A program made the position numbers and the translations under genes. Source: Methanobrevibacter thaueri (GTDB taxonomy: Archaea; Methanobacteriota; Methanobacteria; Methanobacteriales; Methanobacteriaceae). From it: a stretch of 11,264 nt of DNA. Under the pieces are notes generated by a model that saw only the letters and a program-made list of their open reading frames with translations, had not been told where the DNA came from and ran no database searches. The stretch is from positions 1-11,264 of the forward strand of contig NZ_SUTK01000046.1 of assembly GCF_015062905.1 (NCBI RefSeq). Reading direction: 5' to 3'. Within the stretch, counting starts at the first letter, position 1; every line of letters begins with the position of its first letter. Below are positions 1-5,705 of the stretch, one piece after another.

Positions 1-1
1 T

Positions 2-916
2 ATTCTCAGCCATGAGGAACATAAAGCATGTCCGGTTTGTAATTCTACAGAGAGATTTGTCGATAATTCCAGAGCGGAAGTTTGCTGTGCTCGCTGTGGT
101 CTAGTTTTAGATGAAAATTTAATTGATCATGGTCCTGAATGGAGAGCATTTGACCATGAACAAAGAGATAAGCGTACTAGAACTGGAGCCCCATTAACTT
201 ATACCATATCAGATAAGGGCTTAAATACAACTATCGATTGGAAAGATAAGGATATTCATGGGCATAAGATTCCAGAAAGAAATAAAGCTCAGATTTATCG
301 TTTGCGTAAGTGGAATAAAAGAATGCGTGTTTCTGGTGCTGGAGAGAGAAATTTGGCATTTGCTTTAAGTGAACTTGATCGTGATTCATCAAGATTGGGC
401 ATTCCAAGAAGCGTAAGGGAAGATGCAGCCATTATTTATAGGAGTGCTGCTAAAAATAAACTCATTCGCGGAAGAAGTATTGAAGTTGTTGTGGCTTCTG
501 CATTGTATGCTGCCTGTAGACGTTGCAATATTCCCCGTACATTGGATGAAATTGCAATTGCTTCAAACGTATCCAAAAAACAAGTTGGAAAAACATATAG
601 ATTTTTATCAAGGGAGTTGAATATCAAATTAAAGCCAACATCTCCAAGTGATTATATTTCTAGGTTTGCCAGCAAATTAGGTTTGTCTGGTGAAGTCCAA
701 GCTAAAGCAATTGAAATTATTAACAAAGCTGTTAAGTCTGGTTTAAGTTCAGGTAAAGGACCTACTGGTGTTGCAGCAGCAGCGTTATATATTGCATCTC
801 TTTTACTTGGTGAGAGAAAAACCCAAAAGGAAGTATCTGAAATTTCTGGTGTAACTGAAGTTACAATTCGCAATAGATACAAGGAATTATCTGAAAAAAT
901 CGACCTGGTTGTTTAA
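2..916 (+). CDS. tfb: Transcription initiation factor TFB (archaeal TFIIB), 5' end cut by window
   Basis: Archaeal general transcription factor that binds TBP and the BRE next to the TATA box and recruits RNA polymerase. The frame is open from base 2, giving 304 residues of a protein usually a little over 300 long, so only the first few codons are missing. An N-terminal zinc ribbon is visible (C10-x2-C13 and C29-x2-C32), followed by the B-finger/reader region (GPEWRAFDHEQRDKRTRTGAP begins near residue 43). Two cyclin-fold repeats follow, at about 117-210 and 212-304; the second contains GPTGVAAAALYIA and the recognition-helix segment SGVTEVTIRNRYKEL. The ATG at 302 is internal: the zinc ribbon and B-finger lie upstream of it in the same frame. 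No intein or frameshift is seen. A T-rich stretch follows the stop. Whether the genome has further TFB paralogues cannot be judged from this window. Confidence 0.97.
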   Translation: MLSHEEHKACPVCNSTERFVDNSRAEVCCARCGLVLDENLIDHGPEWRAFDHEQRDKRTRTGAPLTYTISDKGLNTTIDWKDKDIHGHKIPERNKAQIYRLRKWNKRMRVSGAGERNLAFALSELDRDSSRLGIPRSVREDAAIIYRSAAKNKLIRGRSIEVVVASALYAACRRCNIPRTLDEIAIASNVSKKQVGKTYRFLSRELNIKLKPTSPSDYISRFASKLGLSGEVQAKAIEIINKAVKSGLSSGKGPTGVAAAALYIASLLLGERKTQKEVSEISGVTEVTIRNRYKELSEKIDLVV

Positions 917-920
917 ATTT

Positions 921-949
921 ACATTATTTTTTTCTTTTTTTAGTTTTTT
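921..949 (+). terminator. T-rich terminator after tfb
   Basis: Starting four bases after the tfb stop codon, the + strand carries two runs of seven T and one of six, separated by single non-T bases or AG. Archaeal RNA polymerase terminates on such T tracts without needing a hairpin. The tract also separates tfb from the RNA-like island that follows. Confidence 0.6.
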
Positions 950-970
950 AAGAAATAGTTAAATATTATT

Positions 971-990
971 TTTAATAAATTATTTATTGT
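971..990 (+). promoter_or_regulatory. Candidate TATA box for the downstream RNA island
   Basis: The sequence TTTAATAAATTATTTATTGT is TATA-like and centred near 980. An archaeal transcript would start about 25 bases downstream, near 1004-1007, which is where the GC-rich island and its first paired segment begin. The surrounding DNA is very AT-rich, so a TATA-like match alone is weak; the spacing is the main argument. Confidence 0.4.
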
Positions 991-1003
991 CGTATCATTT
1001 TTT

Positions 1004-1156
1004 GACCAATGCCTACGGTCCTTTTATGAGGAAAGTTTTAGCTGTCGATGATTAGAAGAAACCCAGCATTGGATAGGCTGCCCGTTTCGAGGGTTACTCG
1101 AGGAGCGAAGGGTATTCTAGCAATGATTCAAGAGAGTTAGTATACGGGCAAAATCC
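1004..1156 (+). ncRNA. Putative structured noncoding RNA, family not recognised
   Basis: This stretch is about 46% G+C by hand count (68 of 147 bases, 1004-1150), while the DNA on both sides is far lower. No convincing reading frame crosses it. Complementary segments are visible: CCAATGC (1006-1012) with GCATTGG (1066-1072); TGCCCGT (1079-1085) with ACGGGCA (1144-1150); a local hairpin TCGAG-GGTTA-CTCGA at 1087-1101; and a small TCCT/AGGA stem around 1019-1032. GTATTCTA (1112-1119) also nearly matches TAGTATAC (1138-1145), an alternative pairing. In AT-rich archaeal genomes, G+C islands between genes are a known mark of structured RNAs. It does not look like a tRNA, 5S or SRP RNA. GAGGAAAG at 1028-1035 recalls the RNase P CR-I motif, but the other conserved P RNA motifs are not seen. 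The 3' end is uncertain; T-rich DNA at 1156-1173 could end the transcript. Confidence 0.5.
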
Positions 1157-1239
1157 CTTTTAAGATGTTTTTTAGATTTATAAAACAATATTATTATTTT
1201 ATTTTAGATTTAACCAATTACAATGGTGTGAGCAATTAA
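1139..1239 (+). repeat. Conserved leader of transglutaminase-like gene, copy 1
   Basis: This segment aligns without an obvious large gap to 10980-11080, at roughly 70-75% identity by eye. The first 18 bases, AGTATACGGGCAAAATCC, are identical, and ATAAAACAATATT in the middle is also shared. In both copies the CGGGCAA element ends 89 bases before the ATG of the same gene family, so the leader and gene were duplicated as a unit. Its first 12 bases overlap the 3' part of the putative RNA. Confidence 0.75.
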
Positions 1240-1663
1240 ATGGAAGAATATTTGATAGAAACTCCAGCATTGATTATATGAATTTCCATATCCCAAGAAA
1301 AGGTTCAGGAATTAAATAATCAATCAGAGGATAATTTGGATTATATCAAAAGAAGTTACCTTTTTGTTAGAGATGAAATTCATCATTCCGGGGATATTGG
1401 AACAAATATAGTTTCAAAAACTGCCAGTGTTGTGCTTAAAAATAAAACGGGAATATGTGGACAAAATTATGCCTTCTAGAGCATTTCTAAGAGCAAATCA
1501 AATCTCATCAGCCATCAGTTATCAACTGCTTACAAGAGCAGATGATGTAAATGAAAGTTATATGATCCATGCCTTAAACATTTTGTATATAAAATATTCG
1601 AATAAATGGGTCTGGCTTGATGCTCGAGGAAATAAGGAAAATATTAATGATTATTCTTTTTAA
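1240..1663 (+). pseudogene. Frameshifted transglutaminase-like protein
   Basis: Decayed copy of the gene that begins at 11081. The start MEEYLIETP (1240) matches MEEYLMETP of the downstream copy. A one-base loss near 1265 then gives a stop, and a one-base gain before about 1318 restores the frame for the segment DNLDYIKRSYLFVRDEIHHS. The frame continues to KTGIC, whose catalytic Cys codon is 1456-1458, before two more shifts near 1460 and 1475. The rest reads FLRANQISSAISYQLLTRAD, then IHALN (His codon 1568-1570) and WLDARGN (Asp codon 1619-1621). The Cys-His-Asp order and spacing fit the transglutaminase-like cysteine protease/peptidase fold. Residues on both sides of the breaks remain recognisable, so the decay looks fairly recent. 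The open frame from 1427 to 1663 is only the tail of this broken gene. The substrate of the intact family is unknown. Confidence 0.82.
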
Positions 1664-1715
1664 ATATAATTATTTTACATTATGTAATTTTCATTTGTAT
1701 GCATGTGAACTAATA

Positions 1716-1727
1716 AGATATATTATT
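1716..1727 (+). promoter_or_regulatory. Candidate TATA box for the ABC membrane protein gene; probable leaderless start
   Basis: AGATATATTATT is centred about 26 bases upstream of the ATG at 1747, the normal archaeal TATA-to-start distance. No ribosome binding site lies before the ATG (the bases are ATTATT). Together these suggest the transcript begins at or next to the start codon. Confidence 0.4.
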
Positions 1728-1746
1728 TAAAAACTAAATTATTATT

Positions 1747-3723
1747 ATGAAAAAGTTTTTGAGTGATGCATTAAAATTCCAATGGAAAACAATATTAATT
1801 ATTTTCGCATTGCTGATTATTCAGACATTTTTTCAAATGGAGATAATTGATTTGTTCAGCAAGGATTTAACCGGAGTTAAAGAACAGAAAATAGACTTGC
1901 TTTTCAAATCAGGATTATGTATGCTAGTGTATACTGCCTTTGTGATGATTTCCATTTATATCGTCTCTTTTCTCTCAACAAGAGTGGCTTCAAAAGCGGC
2001 ATGTACTATACGTGAGAAAATATTTCATATTCTAATGAACTTGCCTGATGAGGAGATTGCTAACTTTAAAATTTCAGGGCTAACCACGCGGTCGACCAGA
2101 GGAATGTCCTCGGAACAGGGATTTATAGTGATAATACTCACACAATTAATGCTGATTCCAGTTACACTCGTAGCAATTATATATGAAATGGCATTGATTG
2201 ATGGGACTTATGCAATATTCTTCCTGTCATTTGTTGGCGTTCTTTCCATAATCGTAATTTTTAGAATGAAACAAATTGTTAAAATATTTTTCAGAGCTAA
2301 AAAGACATATGGGAAGTTAAACCTGATGTTTCTGTCTAAGATTACTGATATTGCCTGCAGGATTCCATTTAATAAACAGGAGTATGAAGTTGAATTTGAA
2401 AATGCATGTGAGAATTCCTATGATAAAAATGTTAAGTATATCTTAAGTCAATATTACCTGGGGCCAGTATTATTGTGGGGTTTATATGCTATTGTTTTGA
2501 TTACATTTGCAATGATTAATTCAGGATATACAATTGGCTTTGAAACTGACAGTGTTGTTGATTCATTTATTATTCTGATATATGTTGCCTACTTTGTTTC
2601 TACCTTGACATTTGTTCCAAATCTAATTGACAGGTGGCCACGTGCATATGCCACTTCCGTGCGTTTAGAGGAAGTTCTGAATCTTGAAGATAAAATCATA
2701 AAATCTGAAAACACAAATGATTATCCAAAAGAAATAGAAATCGCTGAGGGAGATATTAATTGTGAGGATAAGGGCTTATGGGCTGAAAGGAAAGACCTCA
2801 TCCAAAAATTTTGTAGAATATTGAAAGACGATAAGGCCAAAACAATAATATCCATGATTTTACTTACGGCATCCACGTTGTGTATGGTTTATGCTCCTAA
2901 AGTTGCAGAGAAGACGGTTGATTTATTGAGTTCTAACGTGAATTCATCTAACGATGTTGCCATCTACACCAATCTTGCCTTGTTGCTGGCATTATATTCT
3001 GTAGGGTATCTGTTTAAGTTGACTCCAAAGAGAATTATGGGAATTACCGGTGAAAAGGTTGCATATAATTTAAGAATGAAATTATTTGACAAGATTGACC
3101 TTATCGGTTCAGGGTTCATTCAGGAAAATTCAAAGGGTCAGATTCTATCCAGATTGAACAATGATGTGATGAACATCAGGGAGTTCGTTTCTTCACGTAT
3201 CTCTGAAATTTTTGCACAAATCCTATCGATAGTCCTTGTAGGGGTATTTATTTTGATGACAGACGTTAGATTGGGCCTGGTTTATTTGGTTATATTGCCG
3301 GTTTATATCCTCTGCTTTTATATATGTGACGTTAAATCTAGAGCTCATTATGATGGTCATCAAAAGCAGTTGGGCCGATTGATGAGCTATTTTGAAAGAG
3401 GGCTGTCAAATCGTCATTCGTTCCATGAAAAAGGGTTTAAAAAAATCAATCAAACTGTAATTGATAATTATATAAAATCCAGAAACGTTACTAATGTTAT
3501 GGAGCCTATTACAACCTTTTTAACAAATGTAAGTAATATAACTGTCTATATTGCGGGGGTTTATCTTTTATCAGTTAATGAAATACAGCTGGGAACCCTA
3601 TTGGCGATTATCATGTATGGGCAATTAATGACAAAACCTATTAAGAAACTAAGCACATCAATGGTTTCTATTGAAACTGCATTTTCAAGTATCAAAAGGA
3701 TATTTGCAATTATTGACTATTAA
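1747..3723 (+). CDS. Double ABC-exporter membrane domain protein lacking both ATPase domains
   Basis: This 658-residue integral membrane protein consists of two type-IV ABC exporter membrane domains in tandem. Hydrophobic segments lie at about 12-30, 57-77, 125-147, 153-172, 238-257 and 271-291, then about 365-383, 406-423, 487-505, 508-526, 592-610 and 614-628. Family sequence is recognisable in TIREKIFHILMNLPDEEI (half 1) and LRMKLFDKIDLIGSGF followed by GQILSRLNNDV (half 2). Each half normally continues into a nucleotide-binding domain, but no Walker A, ABC signature or Walker B is present. Half 1 breaks off after YPKEIEIAEGDI (about 326-337), which resembles the linker into an ATPase domain, and runs directly into the second membrane domain. 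Half 2 stops at RIFAIIDY, exactly where its ATPase domain should begin. I infer an in-frame internal deletion plus a C-terminal truncation, next to a transposase remnant. Whether the product is made and uses an ATPase from elsewhere is unknown. Confidence 0.85.
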   Translation: MKKFLSDALKFQWKTILIIFALLIIQTFFQMEIIDLFSKDLTGVKEQKIDLLFKSGLCMLVYTAFVMISIYIVSFLSTRVASKAACTIREKIFHILMNLPDEEIANFKISGLTTRSTRGMSSEQGFIVIILTQLMLIPVTLVAIIYEMALIDGTYAIFFLSFVGVLSIIVIFRMKQIVKIFFRAKKTYGKLNLMFLSKITDIACRIPFNKQEYEVEFENACENSYDKNVKYILSQYYLGPVLLWGLYAIVLITFAMINSGYTIGFETDSVVDSFIILIYVAYFVSTLTFVPNLIDRWPRAYATSVRLEEVLNLEDKIIKSENTNDYPKEIEIAEGDINCEDKGLWAERKDLIQKFCRILKDDKAKTIISMILLTASTLCMVYAPKVAEKTVDLLSSNVNSSNDVAIYTNLALLLALYSVGYLFKLTPKRIMGITGEKVAYNLRMKLFDKIDLIGSGFIQENSKGQILSRLNNDVMNIREFVSSRISEIFAQILSIVLVGVFILMTDVRLGLVYLVILPVYILCFYICDVKSRAHYDGHQKQLGRLMSYFERGLSNRHSFHEKGFKKINQTVIDNYIKSRNVTNVMEPITTFLTNVSNITVYIAGVYLLSVNEIQLGTLLAIIMYGQLMTKPIKKLSTSMVSIETAFSSIKRIFAIIDY

Positions 3724-3763
3724 AAGGATGAATAGTTAATACTGAAGATATTTTATATGATAA

Positions 3764-4055
3764 ATGATTGTTTTATATCATTCCTAGAAACTTAAGATTT
3801 TTCAGATGAAATTTTTCATACTCATTTTGAATAAATAGTTTCTGGTCAATATACGTTCTTTGTTTTCCAATTGCTTGGCTAGAAATCGTTTGAAAATCAT
3901 TCGGCAGCATGATTATGAAAAAACCTTATCGCTTCCGTATATGTGGTACAGCTTCTTTGAGTAAGAATATATGAGTATATTCTTTTGAGTCATTTTTCTA
4001 TCTCTAATAAATCTATTATCTTCTGCAGTATATTTTTTTGATATAAAACAATCAT
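3764..4055. repeat. 17-bp perfect inverted repeat around the transposase remnant
   Basis: ATGATTGTTTTATATCA at 3764-3780 is the exact reverse complement of TGATATAAAACAATCAT at 4039-4055, with 258 bases between them. Pairing stops abruptly at both ends of each arm. The right arm lies inside the transposase reading frame (it encodes about YDCFIS on the minus strand). The left arm sits where the transposase similarity ends. It is therefore not a standard pair of insertion-sequence ends. Confidence 0.75.
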
Positions 4056-4140
4056 ATACTCTGATCTTAGACAAACCGGTCAAAAGAATACTTCAGAACT
4101 AACTTATCTCAAATTTTAAATCAACAAAGTTTTTGAAAGA
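3772..4140 (-). pseudogene. N-terminal remnant of a DDE (IS4-like) transposase
   Basis: The minus strand carries broken pieces of one protein. In one frame SFKNFVDLKFEIS appears, then after two stops YDCFISKKYTAEDNRFIRDR followed by KMTQKNILIY. After a frame change comes MLPNDFQTISSQAIGKQRTY, followed by IDQKLFIQNEYEKFHLKNL and a stop at about 3772. Phrases such as FIRDRKMT...NIL and SxQAIxKQRxYI are typical of the N-terminal part of IS4-like transposases in methanogens. This is family recognition by eye, not a search. Only about the first 120 residues are represented; the catalytic DDE core is absent. The remnant abuts the truncated 3' end of the ABC gene, so the insertion or later deletion may have removed that gene's last ATPase domain. 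Confidence 0.68.
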
Positions 4141-4191
4141 GTCTGAAATAAAGGGTAAAATAAAAGTAATAAAAATATATATGCTTCTTAG

Positions 4192-4249
4192 TTGTATAGT
4201 ATAATTTGAGAGCTGAAAGTACTAAATATTTTGTATAGTATACGGGCAA
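4192..4249 (+). repeat. Two copies of a GTATAGTATA element, the second with CGGGCAA
   Basis: TTGTATAGTATA occurs at 4192-4203 and again at 4231-4242, 39 bases apart. The second copy continues CGGGCAA and is part of a 23-base stretch (4227-4249) identical to 10970-10992, upstream of the transglutaminase-like gene at 11081. The core GTATAGTATAC is an odd palindrome of two 5-base arms around one G. No transglutaminase-like sequence follows this copy, so the element is present here without its gene. Confidence 0.7.
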
Positions 4250-4859
4250 CAACAATTTAATGATTTGAGGACTTATTAATTTTTGATTAACATTGATTAT
4301 ATTAAAATTTAAGCAAGTATCCGTGTTTTTTATTCATAAAAAAGGGTTTTTTCCAATATTCATTTTTAAAGGTCTTTTTGGCATTTTTCATAATCGTTTT
4401 TTTTTAAAACTTCTTGATATGATTGACATTTCCCATCAAATAGTATTACTTTTGAATATTTTATTATGTTTTAGAGTAGTAATAATTTTATTAAAAGTAT
4501 TACAATTTAATATTGTTGTAATTTTTTTTATATTATCCAATTGTATTCTTATGTTACTTTCATAATTTGAAAATGGATTATTATTGGATTTTTATAATTT
4601 AACATTATTAAATTCGTTTGTTTCTTATTTGGTAATTAATAATGTAATTTCATTATTTTTTAAAAAATATTACTTAATTAAAATGAATAAGTCTCAATTT
4701 AATAAATTTGTCATATAATAATTTCATTTCTTTTAAAAAAATTTAAATGCTTTAAAATCCTTGTTTTTAAAAATGGGCTTTAAAAATTAAAGTTAATACT
4801 TTAGTAACATTTATATGATTATTACTCCCATGATTAATTAGATTATTTAATTAGATGCC
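4250..4859. other. AT-rich stretch with no supportable gene
   Basis: Extremely AT-rich DNA with long T and A runs. The one open frame of note (4293-4565, + strand, 90 codons) is almost entirely low-complexity F/I/L/V residues, as expected from translating T-rich sequence. It has no clear ribosome binding site and no family likeness. I see no RNA-like G+C island here. Confidence 0.6.
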
Positions 4860-4955
4860 TAATTATCCAATTGTTATTAAATATTGGATTGTTTATGAAA
4901 AATCAGATGATTTTTATTGGGGAATCTAATTATTTGATTGTTATTAAATAGTGGA
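4860..4955 (+). repeat. Pair of 29-bp imperfect direct repeats before a decayed gene
   Basis: 4860-4888 and 4927-4955 match at 25 of 29 positions and share the block ATTGTTATTAAATA. They are offset by 67 bases. The second copy ends within the ribosome binding site (GGAGGGTG, 4953-4960) of the decayed gene starting at 4963, so this is a partial duplication of its leader. Function unknown. Confidence 0.6.
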
Positions 4956-4962
4956 GGGTGTC

Positions 4963-5516
4963 ATGGAAATTTACATGCGCAATTGGATTGATTAGAGATG
5001 ATATGAATTCCATAATCCCATTTTAAATTTAGATGTTGGTTGGTTTGTTGAAGTTATAAACACTGATCAAATGAAAATTTTAATCTGAATTTAATCGGCG
5101 GAATTTTAAATTTAAGTTATTTGATGAATAAGCCAATATGTTTATCAAATAATATTTTATTGCATGTAATGTTTTAATGGATATGATTTCTATAACTTGT
5201 GATGCAATTCATATTTTGTCAAAGGATAAGTATTCAAATTTAGATATCGGACATATTCATGATGCTCTCTAACTAATATGAATGAAATCTGTTATGTATA
5301 AGATAAATGCGGAACTTTTTCCATAAATGGTTCCGATTAAATGAAAGTAATTTATTTGGATGAAAAGGATTCGAATTTTGCGAATAAAATTAAGTATGGA
5401 TTATGAGGTTGATTAAAATAATTCCAGGACAACGGCGGAATTTCATAGGACTTTAACAGTAATTCATTAGATTATGATCATCAAACTATAGCTAATATAT
5501 AGCTAGCCATATGAGT
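4963..5516 (+). pseudogene. Decayed protein gene of unknown family
   Basis: A strong ribosome binding site (GGAGGGTG, 4953-4960) precedes an ATG at 4963, but the frame is broken soon after (MEIYMRNWID, then stops). Protein-like pieces continue for about 180 codons in shifting frames. These are HNPILNLDVGWFVEVINTDQ followed by MKIL in frame 1; LIGGILNLSYLMNKPICLSN followed by NILLHVMF from about 5094 in frame 3; MDMISITCDAIHILSKDKYS followed by NLDIGHIHDAL from 5177 in frame 2; then LTNMNEICYV, MKVIYLDEKDSNFANKIKYG and DFNSNSLDYDHQTIANI with interspersed stops from 5269 in frame 1. The balanced composition of these pieces contrasts with the low-complexity translations of neighbouring spacer. 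At least three frameshifts and several nonsense codons are needed to join them. I do not recognise the family. Confidence 0.55.
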
Positions 5517-5549
5517 TTTGAATAGTTATTTAAATAACTATTCACTCAT
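5511..5549. terminator. Long palindrome at the end of the decayed gene: terminator or operator
   Basis: ATGAGT (5511-5516) and ACTCAT (5544-5549) pair outside a perfect inverted repeat with no loop (5520-5531 GAATAGTTATTT with 5532-5543 AAATAACTATTC). This makes an 18-bp-arm palindrome with a 3-base bulge (TTT, 5517-5519). A pyrimidine-rich run CTTTTTATCCTTT follows at 5550. A smaller repeat (TAGCT at 5489-5493, AGCTA at 5501-5505) lies just upstream. A terminator for the decayed gene is the simplest reading. A regulatory site for mtd, whose ATG is about 155 bases downstream, is the alternative. Confidence 0.45.
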
Positions 5550-5656
5550 CTTTTTATCCTTTAACTCATCAGTGTTTTAAGTTAATGAAATATTTAGTTG
5601 TCTACAATTGTATTGAATGTATATCTGATTTATTTTAACAAGTGAATTTGTTTCAA

Positions 5657-5702
5657 GTTTATTTTTTTATTTAATGAAAAAATAATAGCAAAAAAATGTG
5701 AT
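5657..5702 (+). promoter_or_regulatory. Probable mtd promoter and ribosome binding site
   Basis: A TATA-like stretch TTTATTTTTTTATTTAA (5658-5674) would place the transcript start near 5690-5695, giving a short leader. GTGAT at 5698-5702, complementary to the 16S 3' end (ATCAC), lies three bases before the mtd ATG. Assignment of the TATA box is approximate because the whole region is T-rich. Confidence 0.4.
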
Positions 5703-5705
5703 ACT

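Noticed and set aside
302..916. 204-codon frame as a complete TFB-like protein starting at the internal ATG
   Set aside because: The same frame is open from base 2 and contains the zinc ribbon and B-finger, so the gene extends upstream beyond the window.
1028..1035. GAGGAAAG resembling the RNase P RNA CR-I motif
   Set aside because: The island is only about 150 bases and lacks other conserved P RNA motifs such as ACAGAA; one short motif is not enough to call RNase P RNA.
1427..1663. Open frame of 78 codons as a separate small gene
   Set aside because: Its C-terminal two thirds is the tail of the frameshifted transglutaminase-like gene, and its first residues come from the wrong frame of that gene.
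3764..4055. Miniature transposable element (MITE) bounded by the 17-bp inverted repeat
   Set aside because: The right arm lies inside transposase coding sequence, similarity continues beyond it to about 4140, and no target-site duplication is visible next to the arms.
4293..4565. 90-codon hydrophobic frame as a small membrane protein
   Set aside because: It is low-complexity F/I/L/V translation of T-rich DNA with no ribosome binding site and no recognisable family.
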